From NCBI RefSeq assembly GCF_022664535.1, contig NZ_JAKUJY010000034.1, positions 1 through 38,672 on the forward strand: a stretch of DNA of 38,672 nucleotides, in the 5' to 3' direction. Of the stretch, positions 1-7,385 are shown in pieces. Origin of the DNA: Sphingobium trunci (GTDB lineage: Bacteria > Pseudomonadota > Alphaproteobacteria > Sphingomonadales > Sphingomonadaceae). Each line of letters starts with the position of its first letter. Position 1 is the first letter of the stretch. The translations under genes were made by a program, and so were the position numbers. The notes beneath the pieces were generated by a model. That model saw nothing but the letters and a program-made list of their open reading frames with translations, did no database searches and was not told the DNA's origin.

Positions 1-1
1 G

Positions 2-409
2 CTGCCCGATGAGTCGACGCGCGTCTATCGGCTCCAGAGCGACGAGGGCGAGCGTATCATTGGCCGCCGCGTGTCCCCGGCCTGGGCCGCGCGCGTCGCC
101 AATGACGACGGCCCGGTGGGTCTCTCGGCCGCCGATGCCTATGCGGCGCTGATGTCGGGTGAATCCGTGCTGCATCTTGCCGAGGGCCAGACCCTGAAGC
201 GGATGCGCGCCATGCACGATTGGCGCATCGAACTGGCCGGTTTCAATGATCTGGGTGTGGAACGGCTAAAATCGGTCGGGTTGATCTCCGAGATCGTCTC
301 GTGGAAACTCCGTCTCTACGTGCCGACCGGGGCTGTCGGCGTCGATGTGCTGGACCGTCTGTTCGATCGCTACCCGATCGAGCGGCTCTCCAGCCGCAAG
401 GCGGCATGA
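2..409 (+). CDS. C-terminal end of a strawberry-notch-like helicase/methylase (partial)
   Basis: The frame is open from the left edge to the TGA at 407-409, so only the last 135 residues are visible. The piece contains GERIIGRRVSPAWAARV near its start and a long helical tail ending LFDRYPIERLSSRKAA. No catalytic motif is inside the window. I assign it to the strawberry-notch C-terminal region of the large methyltransferase/DEAD-box proteins of alphaproteobacterial mobile elements, because of the IIGR-VSP stretch and because the next genes (Toprim, DUF2493) usually follow that gene. Its stop overlaps an ATG at 406 and the Toprim gene begins about 12 bases on, which suggests co-transcription. 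The family call comes from memory of the locus and needs the missing upstream part. Confidence 0.5.
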   Translation: MPDESTRVYRLQSDEGERIIGRRVSPAWAARVANDDGPVGLSAADAYAALMSGESVLHLAEGQTLKRMRAMHDWRIELAGFNDLGVERLKSVGLISEIVSWKLRLYVPTGAVGVDVLDRLFDRYPIERLSSRKAA

Positions 410-420
410 GGAGCCCCATG

Positions 421-1481
421 ATGCCCACCACGATATCGACCAGCCCCGCAACCCAGATCGCCTCGGCCCTCGCCGACAATGCCGAGGCCGTCTGTCGCCG
501 TTACCTGTCCAAGGGCCGCAAGGAAGGCGGATACTGGCTGGTGGGCGACGTCCACAACACGCCCGGGCGCAGCCTCTATATCCGTCTCTCCGCGTCCCCC
601 GACGGACGCGGAGCAGCGGGTAAATGGACCGATGCGCAAAATGGCGATCATGGCGACCTGCTCGACATCATCGCTGCCGCCCGGAATTGCCGGACCATGC
701 GCGAGACGCTCGTCGAGGCACGGCGCTTCCTTAGCCTGCCTATGCCGCCGCCAAGCGAGACAGGCCTGTCCGCCGCAGCAAAGCGCCGACCGGAACGCCG
801 GAAGCTGCTCGGAAGCTATATGGCGCGTCGAAGCCGATCGCGGGCAGCCTGGTGCGCACCTATCTCGCCTCCCGGCACATCAGCAACCTCACCGGTTGCG
901 AAGCGCTTCGCTTCCATCCCCATTGCTGGTATCGAGCGTCGGACGAGGATGACCCCGATGTCCGCCCCGCATGGCCGGCGATGATCGCGGCGGTGACCGA
1001 TCTTGATGGCAGCGTCACCGCGGTCCACCGCACCTGGCTGGCGCTTGATGGCTCCGACAAGGCCCCCGTCGCCTATCCGCGCCGCGCCATGGGCTATCTT
1101 CTCGGCAACGGGGTCCGGTTCGGGCGTAATGGCCCCATGATGATGGCGGGCGAAGGCATCGAAACCATGCTGTCGCTGCGCCAGGCCATGCCGATCATGC
1201 CCGCGATCGCGGGGCTCTCGGCCGCCCATCTAGCTGTCATTCTGTTCCCGGCGGGTCTCCGGCGCCTCTATGTCGCGCGCGACAACGATCCGGCGGGCGC
1301 CGGGGCATTGAAGACCCTGACCGAGAGGGCGATCCCGGCGCGCATCGAGATCGTGCCGCTGGAACCGAGGCTGGGGGACTTTAACGATGACCTCGTTGCC
1401 TTCGGACGGGCGCGACCGGCGGCGGGCCTGCGCGCTCAGCTCAGGACGGCGGATGCCGGGCATTTTCTGACGCAGGGATAG
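421..1481 (+). pseudogene. DUF7146/Toprim-domain primase-like protein, frameshifted
   Basis: Two reading frames together make one protein. The first, from ATG 421 (AGGAG at 409-413; ATG 418 also possible), carries the N-terminal domain with GGYWLVGDVHNTPGRSLYIRL and runs through EARRFLSLPMPPP. The second, shifted by -1, gives AARKLYGASKPIAGSLVRTYL from about 801 and then the Toprim core, with GEGIETMLSL (Toprim glutamate) and ARDNDPAGAG (DxD metal site), ending at 1481. The switch lies between about 740 and 800. Such proteins bind DNA or act as primase-like enzymes for replication of mobile elements. Restoring the frame gives about 350 residues, the length I expect for the family. It is either a true inactivating mutation or a sequencing error; I see no convincing programmed slippery site. 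Confidence 0.75.
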
Positions 1482-1610
1482 TCGGCGGGCTGCGTGAGGC
1501 CTGGTCACGTGCGCTCGCCATCCATTCCGGTCTTGTCAGGGACGCCGCGCACTTGCGCCTTCGTCAGAGGGCGACTGCGGCAAACGGATCGGGACGCCAA
1601 TGGCGCGCTC

Positions 1611-1665
1611 GCGGCTATTTTCCGCCGAACCTGCGGTTCTTTGCAGCGCGAGGCAAAATAGCCGC
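1611..1665. repeat. Inverted repeat GCGGCTATTTT / AAAATAGCCGC
   Basis: Arms of 11 bases at 1611-1621 and 1655-1665 are perfectly complementary and separated by 33 bases. The interval holds a smaller GAACC-TGC-GGTTC hairpin. It lies in the 311-base gap between the Toprim gene and the DUF2493 gene. The right arm with flanking bases, GCAAAATAGCCGCT (1653-1666), recurs at 18671-18684 upstream of the HTH/repA pair. Seen directly; the function (regulator site, leader structure or replication site) is unknown. Confidence 0.6.
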
Positions 1666-1734
1666 TTCCCGCCATCCTCCGCTCCGCTTCGGCCGTGCCC
1701 TTGCGGGCGCGGTTCTGTCCCGCTCCGCCCGCCG

Positions 1735-1763
1735 CCTCTCGTCGCCACGAAGGCCGCGAGAGG
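1735..1763 (+). other. Hairpin upstream of the DUF2493 gene
   Basis: CCTCTCG at 1735-1741 pairs with CGAGAGG at 1757-1763 across a 15-base loop, about 30 bases before the start at 1793. With the larger inverted repeat at 1611-1665 it makes this gap a structured leader. Apart from these two structures I see no gene in 1482-1792, although the downstream frame stays open through part of it. Confidence 0.35.
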
Positions 1764-1792
1764 CGCGGCTGTCAGACGACGGAGATGTGAAG

Positions 1793-2722
1793 ATGGCGAG
1801 CGATCATGACGACGAACGCGAGGTGCAGCCCGGCTCCACCGCCTATCTGCTTCAGGAAATGCAGCTCTTTGGCTACCGGCCGTTCGAGGATGAACCGGAT
1901 CATCGGCCTCTGCCGGACGATCGCATTGCCCGCGGCGCGGTCGCCGAGATGTTCGACGCGCTGGTCTCCTGTCTGATCGACACGCGAATCGAACCCGACC
2001 TTGAAGATCTCGCCTGGGGCATCGTCAATGTCTTCCACCGTGCCGGCGAGCGGGTCGAACGCGAACTCGACGACAATGAGCGCGCGCAGAAGCGCATGCA
2101 GCGCGAACAGGACGGCAGCGAGGTGAAGTCAGTCGAACTCGAGCGCACGATCGTCGAGGGCATCTCCATGATCGAGCGCCGCGACACCATGGAGTATTTC
2201 CGCGACGCCGCCGCCGAGCAGTTCCGTATCCACATCCGCAAGCCCTGGCTTCCCCGCTCCGGGTCGATGGTCAATCACAAGGCGCTGACCTCGGCGGTGC
2301 TTGACAGCCGCAAGCATGTCGACCGGCGCGAATATCAGAGGCAACGGCTGCTCGATCCCGATGGCGTACGCATCGCCTTCACCGGCGGCGCCGACTGCAA
2401 CGACCATCAGCGGATCTATGCCGTGCTGGACAAGGTTCACGCCCAGCTTCCCACCATGATCCTGATGCACGGCGGCACGCCGACCGGCGCCGAGCGCATC
2501 GCCGCCTGCTGGGCGCGCGATCGCAAGGTGCCGCAGGATCCCTACCTGCCCGACTGGAACCGCTTCAAGAAGGCCGCGCCGTTCAAGCGCAACGACGCCA
2601 TGCTGGAGGCCTGCCCAAAGGGGGTGATCGTGTTTCCCGGCACTGGCATCCAGGACAATCTCGCCGACAAGGCCCGCAAGATGGGCATCCGCATCTGGGA
2701 TTTCCGCAACCGGTCCGGCTGA
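1793..2722 (+). CDS. DUF2493 (SLOG-like) domain protein
   Basis: The protein has 309 residues from ATG 1793, chosen for the GGAGATGTGAAG stretch just upstream; the frame stays open to 1553 but the extra residues look like translated leader. The N-terminal two thirds is acidic and helical (HRAGERVERELDDNERAQKR). The last ~110 residues are the DUF2493 fold: RIAFTGGADCNDHQRIYAVLD, a Rossmann-like strand and loop, then LMHGGTPTGAERIAACWA and VIVFPGTGIQDNLADKA. DUF2493 belongs to the SLOG nucleotide-sensing superfamily and is often carried by mobile elements next to the Toprim and helicase genes, as here. The ligand and exact role are unknown. The domain call is secure; the function is not. Confidence 0.85.
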   Translation: MASDHDDEREVQPGSTAYLLQEMQLFGYRPFEDEPDHRPLPDDRIARGAVAEMFDALVSCLIDTRIEPDLEDLAWGIVNVFHRAGERVERELDDNERAQKRMQREQDGSEVKSVELERTIVEGISMIERRDTMEYFRDAAAEQFRIHIRKPWLPRSGSMVNHKALTSAVLDSRKHVDRREYQRQRLLDPDGVRIAFTGGADCNDHQRIYAVLDKVHAQLPTMILMHGGTPTGAERIAACWARDRKVPQDPYLPDWNRFKKAAPFKRNDAMLEACPKGVIVFPGTGIQDNLADKARKMGIRIWDFRNRSG

Positions 2723-2749
2723 TCGGGCGGTGCGCCGGGCGTGCCCCTG

Positions 2750-3031
2750 TCAGTCCAGAGGTGCGTTGGACAGGCGCATATACTCGCTCTCAGTCACGAA
2801 AGTGGAGAACTGTTCTCCTCTGAGATCCTTCTCCATGCCGGTCGGGTAGGTCTCGATTCCGTGAAGAACCGTTCCGCCGACAATGACATGGCCATCATGG
2901 GTATAGTCCTGCAGGTCGATTCGGAACGTCAGGACGCCGCTCCGCCCATGATAGACGAAATGCTTGCCGAAATGCGGCAGCTCGGGCGCGAAGTTGCGCT
3001 GGATCAGCGGCTTGGGTTCGGGATCACTCAC
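2750..3031 (-). CDS. Small hypothetical protein, divergent from the HNH gene
   Basis: This is a 93-residue leftward frame from a GTG (MSDPEPKPLIQRNF). Its composition looks protein-like: alternating strands with YHGRSGVLTFRIDLQDYTHDG, IVGGTVLHGIETYPTGM and a C-terminal STFVTESEYMRL. I recognise no domain, signal peptide or membrane segment. It is convergent with the DUF2493 gene (28-base gap) and divergent from the HNH endonuclease gene (96 bases between starts), so the two could share a control region. The opposite strand also has a 124-codon frame here, but that product is a poorer protein. The ribosome binding site is weak, so the start is uncertain. Confidence 0.5.
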   Translation of the reverse strand: MSDPEPKPLIQRNFAPELPHFGKHFVYHGRSGVLTFRIDLQDYTHDGHVIVGGTVLHGIETYPTGMEKDLRGEQFSTFVTESEYMRLSNAPLD

Positions 3032-3127
3032 AGTGGCAGCATTTCATATCGACCACCTGTTTCAAGCGCGAATGAGCAAGCATGTCGACATCGGGCAATC
3101 TTAACGTCCCTATGACATGGTCGCTGC

Positions 3128-3985
3128 ATGACCACGCTCGATGACATCCGGCCAGTCCGCAAAGGTTTCGTGCATGATCTCGTGCACGAAGCGGGACTCG
3201 ACGTCGCGGACTGGTCGAACGGCAAGCGCGGCGCCGCCGGCGCGCGGACCAACCCCAAATATTGCTATGAATGGGTGTTCGTTGAACCCGGTCATGCGAT
3301 CGTCCTGAATCTGTGGCATGTGCTGCTCGAAGAAGAGGACGGCCGTATCGTCCATCGCGGCAATTTCCGGCAGGATGCCGAGGTCCAGTTCGCGCGGGGC
3401 CGCGGCAATCCTTGGGGACGCCGTGCCCGCAAGCTGGACGAGGCGCTACAACTCGCGCTGCGCGACAAACTCGCGATACGGGTCATTCTCAATGCCGGAA
3501 ACCGCCGGGATCGCGATGATCCGGAAGCCAAAGCCTCACAGGTTACGGAACGCCAACTCGACCCCGAACCTTGGACACTTGCCTCCTACGACACCGCAAC
3601 CGGCGCGCATGTGCTTGCGCGGGGTTTAGCCCGTGCCTTCGTCGACCAGTTCGTCCTGTCAGAGCCGGCCGGGTCCGAGGAGGTAAGACGGCGTGAACAG
3701 GCAAGTCTAATCTATGTCCGCGATCCGCGCGTCCGCAGCGCCGCCCTGCTGCGCGCCGGGGGATGCTGTGAATATTGTGACGTGCCCGGCTTCGCCCGAG
3801 CGGACGGCGCGATCTACCTCGAGACCCACCATATCGTCCCTCTTCACGAGGGCGGCCCGGACACGGTGGCGAATGTCATCTGCCTCTGTCCCAGTCATCA
3901 TCGGGAGGCACATTTCGGAGCCGATGCCGCCCGATTGCGCGAAGCATTCCAGAAGCACTTGGCTTCGATCACTTTGCCGGCCTGA
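3128..3985 (+). CDS. HNH endonuclease
   Basis: The protein has 285 residues. The C-terminal ~60 residues form a zinc-supported HNH (beta-beta-alpha metal) nuclease: CEYC (214-217), ETHHIVPLHEGG with the catalytic HH pair at 234-235, a helix with Asn 249, and CLCPSHHREAHFG supplying Cys 254 and His 257/258. These residues suit cleavage or nicking of DNA. The N-terminal ~190 residues (KYCYEWVFVEPGHAIVLNLWH, then NPWGRRARKLDEAL) match no domain I can name and probably recognise the target. This layout is common in restriction-like and element-defence proteins. No methylase is adjacent. An RNA-guided or phage-packaging role is unlikely, as no partner genes are present. Between 3986 and 4183 I see only a weak TCTCCT/AGGAGA hairpin near 4008-4027. 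Confidence 0.8.
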   Translation: MTTLDDIRPVRKGFVHDLVHEAGLDVADWSNGKRGAAGARTNPKYCYEWVFVEPGHAIVLNLWHVLLEEEDGRIVHRGNFRQDAEVQFARGRGNPWGRRARKLDEALQLALRDKLAIRVILNAGNRRDRDDPEAKASQVTERQLDPEPWTLASYDTATGAHVLARGLARAFVDQFVLSEPAGSEEVRRREQASLIYVRDPRVRSAALLRAGGCCEYCDVPGFARADGAIYLETHHIVPLHEGGPDTVANVICLCPSHHREAHFGADAARLREAFQKHLASITLPA

Positions 3986-4183
3986 CGCGGCTGATCGGAA
4001 AACACGCTCTCCTCTCGCGGCAGGAGAAACGGGATCATCCGGACGACAAGCAGGCAGGCCAGCGCACCGGCTGGCTATCATTGCACGCGGAAAAGCGGTG
4101 GCCAGGACAGGCGGACCTTTCCGGCTGCCGGAGACCGACCCTCATTTATCGCCTGAATACGATCCTCGGCCTGCCTTGGGACG

Positions 4184-4293
4184 TCAACCCGCAAGGGGTT
4201 CCCTTCCGCTTGCGCTTCAGTGACGTCGGCAAACCGGGCTCTCCTTTGGGCGCCATCGGGGACGGTCCCCGAGCAACCGAAGGAGTTTTGATC
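4184..4293 (+). promoter_or_regulatory. Structured leader of the DUF736 gene
   Basis: This non-coding stretch begins TCAACCCGCAAGGGGTT and has CGGGGACGGTCCCCG, a 15-base near-palindrome, some 20-35 bases before the start; AAGGAG at 4280 is the ribosome binding site. A second leader with the same opening (TCAACCCGTTAAGGGT) and the same kind of GGGGATGGTCTCCG hairpin lies at 5595-5732. That points to a shared 5'-UTR element controlling two small genes of this element. Confidence 0.4.
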
Positions 4294-4614
4294 ATGGCCA
4301 CTATCGCTAATCTCACCGTGAAGAACGACGGCAGCCTCGAAGGCACGCTGGCAACGCTCAACGTCACCGCGCCGATCGCGATCATCCCCAACGCCCGCAA
4401 GGCGAAGGAGAGCGAACCCGACTTCCGGATCATCAGCCGCAAGAACGGCTTCGAGCTGGGCGCCGGCTGGAACCGCTTCTCGCAGGCCACGGGCGCCGAA
4501 TATGTCTCGGTGTCGCTGTCCGCCCCAGAGTTCGGGACTATCTACGGCAATGTCGCCAACGCGCCGGGTGACGACCCGATGAAGAAGGTCATCATCTGGA
4601 ACCCGCCGGCCTAA
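4294..4614 (+). CDS. DUF736 family protein
   Basis: The protein has 106 residues, starting MATIANLTVKNDGSLEGTL. The family pattern is clear: an N-terminal G-x-L-x-T-L motif, a central PDFRIISRKNGFELGAGWNR and the C-terminal YVSVSLSAPEFGTIYGNV, predicting a small single beta-sheet domain. DUF736 genes are typical of alphaproteobacterial plasmids and conjugative elements; the biochemical role is unknown. A good AAGGAG lies 14 bases upstream and the leader is structured. A strong hairpin follows the stop by 6 bases, so it is probably a single-gene transcript. A divergent paralogue is found at 21361-21705. Confidence 0.9.
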   Translation: MATIANLTVKNDGSLEGTLATLNVTAPIAIIPNARKAKESEPDFRIISRKNGFELGAGWNRFSQATGAEYVSVSLSAPEFGTIYGNVANAPGDDPMKKVIIWNPPA

Positions 4615-4620
4615 TCCGGC

Positions 4621-4647
4621 ACCGGCCCCGCCTCCGGCGGGGCCGGT
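4621..4647 (+). terminator. Hairpin after the DUF736 gene
   Basis: ACCGGCCCCGCC (4621-4632) and GGCGGGGCCGGT (4636-4647) form a perfect 12-bp stem with a TCC loop, starting six bases after the stop codon. The following ATCTTCTTC is only mildly T-rich, so it may act as a terminator or as a 3' RNA-stabilising stem. Confidence 0.7.
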
Positions 4648-4682
4648 ATCTTCTTCATCGGGTACGGAAAGGACGCACTTCC

Positions 4683-4991
4683 ATGAGCCGCCACGCTGTT
4701 ACCGTTCGGTCGTCTATGCGTACCGACGATAATGTCGTGATTGGTTGCGGCCCGCCGATGCGGACCTACTTCCTTCAGGCGTTCGAGGACGAAGAGCGCG
4801 ACGAACCCGGCCTCTGGCTGGGCATCCACTTCGACGAATATCCCAGTCTCTCCGCGCTGATCGCGGCGGCCGGACGGCAAGGTTATACGATTGAAAATCT
4901 CGCCGAGCGCGACATCGCCGATATGGCGCATGAGGCGGCGCAGCCGTCGCGGCCATCGCTTGCGGAACGCGCAGGCTGGGCGACCCGCTGA
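4683..4991 (+). CDS. Hypothetical protein of the element
   Basis: The protein has 102 residues (MSRHAVTVRSSMRTDDNVVI). It has a central acidic stretch YFLQAFEDEERDEPGLWLG followed by HFDEYPSLSALIAAAGRQGY, and no signal peptide or membrane helix. GGAAAGGA about 10 bases upstream supports the start. I recognise no named family; the mixed alpha/beta pattern and setting suggest a small soluble accessory protein. It follows DUF736 after a hairpin and is terminated by the bidirectional stem at 5003-5028, shared with the convergent HU gene. Confidence 0.6.
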   Translation: MSRHAVTVRSSMRTDDNVVIGCGPPMRTYFLQAFEDEERDEPGLWLGIHFDEYPSLSALIAAAGRQGYTIENLAERDIADMAHEAAQPSRPSLAERAGWATR

Positions 4992-5002
4992 TAGGATGCT
5001 TG

Positions 5003-5028
5003 CCGGGACAGGCCCGCGCCTGTCCCGG
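5003..5028. terminator. Bidirectional hairpin between convergent genes
   Basis: CCGGGACAGG (5003-5012) pairs perfectly with CCTGTCCCGG (5019-5028) over a 6-base loop and is followed by TTT. It lies between the rightward gene ending at 4991 and the leftward HU gene ending at 5040, so it can serve both. Confidence 0.7.
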
Positions 5029-5039
5029 TTTCGCCATGC

Positions 5040-5315
5040 TCAGCCGTTCAGCTTATCCTTCACCGCCTTTGCGGGCGCGAAGGTCAGCTTCTTCGACGCA
5101 GCGATCTGGATGGTCTCGCCATTGGCAGGATTGCGGCCTTCGCGCGCCGGGCTGTCCTTGACCTTGAACTTTCCGAAGCCATTCAGCGAGATTTCCTCGC
5201 CCTTTGCGGCTGCCTCGGCAATCGCGGTGAAGACGCCATCGACATATTTGCGGGCGTCCGCCTTGGTGATGCCGTTGCCGGCAGCAAGTGCGTCGGCCAG
5301 ATCATTATTGTTCAC
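5040..5315 (-). CDS. HU family DNA-binding protein
   Basis: The protein has 91 residues. It shows the full HU/IHF fold: N-terminal helices NNNDLADALAAGNGITKADA, the strand EEISLNGFGKFKVKDSPAREGRNP, the NGETIQI arm with its proline, and ASKKLTFAPAKAVKDKLNG at the end. HU bends DNA without strong sequence preference and compacts or shapes nucleoprotein complexes; an element-borne copy may help replication or transfer. I chose GTG 5315 because GGAG lies 7-10 bases upstream; an ATG at 5327 would add MEIC. Upstream, 5316-5594 shows no gene I can support. Confidence 0.92.
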   Translation of the reverse strand: MNNNDLADALAAGNGITKADARKYVDGVFTAIAEAAAKGEEISLNGFGKFKVKDSPAREGRNPANGETIQIAASKKLTFAPAKAVKDKLNG

Positions 5316-5594
5316 ACATATCTCCACTTCCTAAACTGTTCCGCTAAGGCTCGACTCATGATCGTCACCGACGGCTCAACCGTCTCTAGGCAACTGCCAC
5401 GTCGCGGTCATCTTCTCTCTTGCATGCAGATCGGACGCAATCGGTCAAGGCGGCTCGTGGAAGGCACGTCCGCGGGGAGAGGTTCCAGCCGAACGACCAG
5501 CCGGCGGCGGCAACAGGATGGCGTGTCCGGGTACGAAAACCATCGCCGCTCTCAATAGGCGCTGATCCCTTGGCCGAAGTCCGGCCTCCTTCAA

Positions 5595-5732
5595 TCAACC
5601 CGTTAAGGGTCCGCTACGCTTCGCGTGCAGCCGCTCCGGCCAGGTCCTGCGCGGTGATTGCGGCCAACCTTCGGCCGCCGGGGCACCTGTCGAGCGGGGA
5701 TGGTCTCCGCTCCGAAGACAGGAGTTCAGCCC
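5595..5732 (+). promoter_or_regulatory. Structured leader of the small 55-residue gene
   Basis: It opens with TCAACCCGTTAAGGGTCCGC, contains several GC-rich stems (GCGGCCAACCTTCGGCCGC near 5663) and ends with GGGGATGGTCTCCGC before the GGAG at 5721-5724. It resembles the leader at 4184-4293 at both ends. No open frame with protein-like content crosses it. Confidence 0.35.
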
Positions 5733-5900
5733 ATGCCGCTCAGGACAGCCCAATCGCTCGCCTGGAACCTCGCGAAGACGCTGATGACGATTATCGTCAT
5801 CGTGCGAACCGACACTGGCGATTACGCAGTGATGCCATGGGACGAGTTCGACGGCAATCCGGCGAATGTGGTGCGCGAATATGACCCGTTTCCATCCTGA
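5733..5900 (+). CDS. Small hypothetical protein (55 residues)
   Basis: It starts MPLRTAQSLAWNLAKTLMTI and ends VVREYDPFPS. The centre (IVIVRTDTGDYAVMPWDEFDGN) looks like two strands and a turn. A clean GGAG eight bases before ATG 5733 supports the start; an internal ATG (MTIIVIV) is the alternative. I recognise no family. The structured leader it shares with the DUF736 gene argues for a real, co-regulated gene of the element. Confidence 0.5.
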   Translation: MPLRTAQSLAWNLAKTLMTIIVIVRTDTGDYAVMPWDEFDGNPANVVREYDPFPS

Positions 5901-5955
5901 TCGGAGGATACGCCTGTATCTCAAGAGGGAAGCAGTTTCCTGTTTCGTTCGCCTG

Positions 5956-5995
5956 ACCACAGCGCTAATCTAGCGCCGCATCATAGCGCTGTGGT
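5956..5995. repeat. 11-bp inverted repeat at the left border of the cargo
   Basis: ACCACAGCGCT (5956-5966) is repeated inverted as AGCGCTGTGGT (5985-5995) with an 18-base spacer. More GTGGTGGC/GCCACCAC complementarity follows to about 6040. It lies between the small gene ending at 5900 and the end of the leftward acyl-CoA dehydrogenase operon at 6165. It could be that operon's terminator or the end of a lost mobile element. The 264 bases 5901-6164 hold no gene I can support. Confidence 0.45.
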
Positions 5996-6164
5996 GGTGG
6001 CGGGCTAGCCTCTGCTGGAACCTTTTTCTGCCACCACATTATCAAGCGCAGCAATGCCACGTTGGCAGCCATCCCATTGCATCTGTTGATAGCATCGATC
6101 CAAATGAAGAAAGTCGCCCTCCCAAATTTCATCCGGTTACTGCGCTTCAACCAGAAACAAGTCA

Positions 6165-7331
6165 TCAGTATGATCTTGGCAAGCCGAGAACATGTTCGGA
6201 AATGTAGCTCAGTATCATATTGGTTGAGATCGGCGCAACCTGATAAAGCCGTGTTTCGCGGAACTTGCGTTCGATATCATACTCTTCCGCGAAACCAAAG
6301 CCGCCATGGGTCTGCACCGCAGCCTCAGCCGCCACCCAAGATGCATCGGCGGCCAGCATCTTGGCTATATTCGCCTGCTCACCACTAGCCTCCTCCGCCT
6401 CGAACATCTCGGCCGCTTTATGCACCATCAGCTCTGCGGCGCGCATCTGGGCATAGGCCTTCGCAATGGGGAACTGGACGCCCTGATTCTGACCGATCGC
6501 GCGTCCAAACAGGTGACGCTCATTCGCATAACGGCGCGACCGCTCTATGAACCATTTAGCGTCACCGATACACTCGGCTGCTATCAATATGCGTTCAGCA
6601 TTCATGCCCGAAAGCACGTAGTGGAAACCTTTACCTTCCTCACCGATCAGGTTCTCCGCAGGTATTTCGACATTGTCGAAAAAGACTTCGGTAGTCGAGT
6701 GATTCATCATCGTGCGGATAGGGCTTATGGTAAGACACCCTGCTGCTCGCGCCACGTTCATGTCGAGCAGGAAGAGGGACAGGCCATCGATACCGCGTTT
6801 TACCTGTTCACGGGTCGTCGTGCGAGCCAAAAGCAGCATCAGATCGGAATGTTCGGCGCGGCTTGTCCAAATCTTTTGGCCATTGACAATATAGCACTCT
6901 CCGTTGCGAACAGCGGTCGTCTTGAGCGCGCCCGTATCTGTACCACTGGAAGGTTCGGTCACGCCGAACGCCTGCAGTCGCAGTTCACCACTTGCTAGCC
7001 TGGGCAGGTATTTTCGCTTTTGTTCTTCGTTTCCGTGCCGCAACAGCGCACTCATGATGTACATCTGTGCGTGGCAGGCGGAGCCGTTGCAGCCTGCGCG
7101 CTGAACCTCCTCGAGTATGGCGGCAGCGGCCGATAATGGCAGGCCCGAGCCACCATATTCCTCAGGGATCAGAGCAGCCAGATAACCCGCGCCGCTTAAT
7201 GCGCCCACGAAATCGCGCGGATAGGCTCTATCCCGATCGATTTGCCGCCAATATTCGTCTGGAAACTGCTGGCAGAGCTTGATAATTTCCTCACGTATAT
7301 CGGGATAATCACCGCCTTGTAATTGTGTCAT
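6165..7331 (-). CDS. Acyl-CoA dehydrogenase
   Basis: The protein has 388 residues from ATG 7331; a TTG at 7343 would add four. The flavoprotein fold is complete: helical N-domain with IPEEYGGSGLPL, FAD/substrate motif FGVTEPSSGTDTGALKT, strand YIVNGQKIWTSRAEHSDLML, and QTHGGFGFAEEYDIERKFRE at the C-end. The Glu usual in short/medium-chain enzymes (the YEGT region) is absent: that stretch reads RLYQVAPIS. A Glu in SGMNAERIL (residue 246) sits where isovaleryl- and long-chain dehydrogenases keep theirs. It oxidises an acyl-CoA at C2-C3 with electrons passed to ETF. It is the last gene of the leftward operon, 54 bases after the SDR gene. Substrate unknown. Confidence 0.93.
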   Translation of the reverse strand: MTQLQGGDYPDIREEIIKLCQQFPDEYWRQIDRDRAYPRDFVGALSGAGYLAALIPEEYGGSGLPLSAAAAILEEVQRAGCNGSACHAQMYIMSALLRHGNEEQKRKYLPRLASGELRLQAFGVTEPSSGTDTGALKTTAVRNGECYIVNGQKIWTSRAEHSDLMLLLARTTTREQVKRGIDGLSLFLLDMNVARAAGCLTISPIRTMMNHSTTEVFFDNVEIPAENLIGEEGKGFHYVLSGMNAERILIAAECIGDAKWFIERSRRYANERHLFGRAIGQNQGVQFPIAKAYAQMRAAELMVHKAAEMFEAEEASGEQANIAKMLAADASWVAAEAAVQTHGGFGFAEEYDIERKFRETRLYQVAPISTNMILSYISEHVLGLPRSY

Positions 7332-7385
7332 TTGATGTTCCAAGGCAAACTCTCAAGTAAATGATGCAAGAACATGATAAATCTG

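Noticed and set aside
740..800. Programmed -1 frameshifting in the Toprim gene
   Set aside because: No slippery heptamer with a downstream stem or pseudoknot was recognised; a plain mutation or read error is simpler.
5965..6165. 66-codon leftward frame with RMKFGRATF, faintly like the C-terminal end of some transposases, coupled by TGATG to the dehydrogenase gene
   Set aside because: The similarity is a few residues only, the region is full of inverted repeats, and the C-terminal half looks low in complexity.
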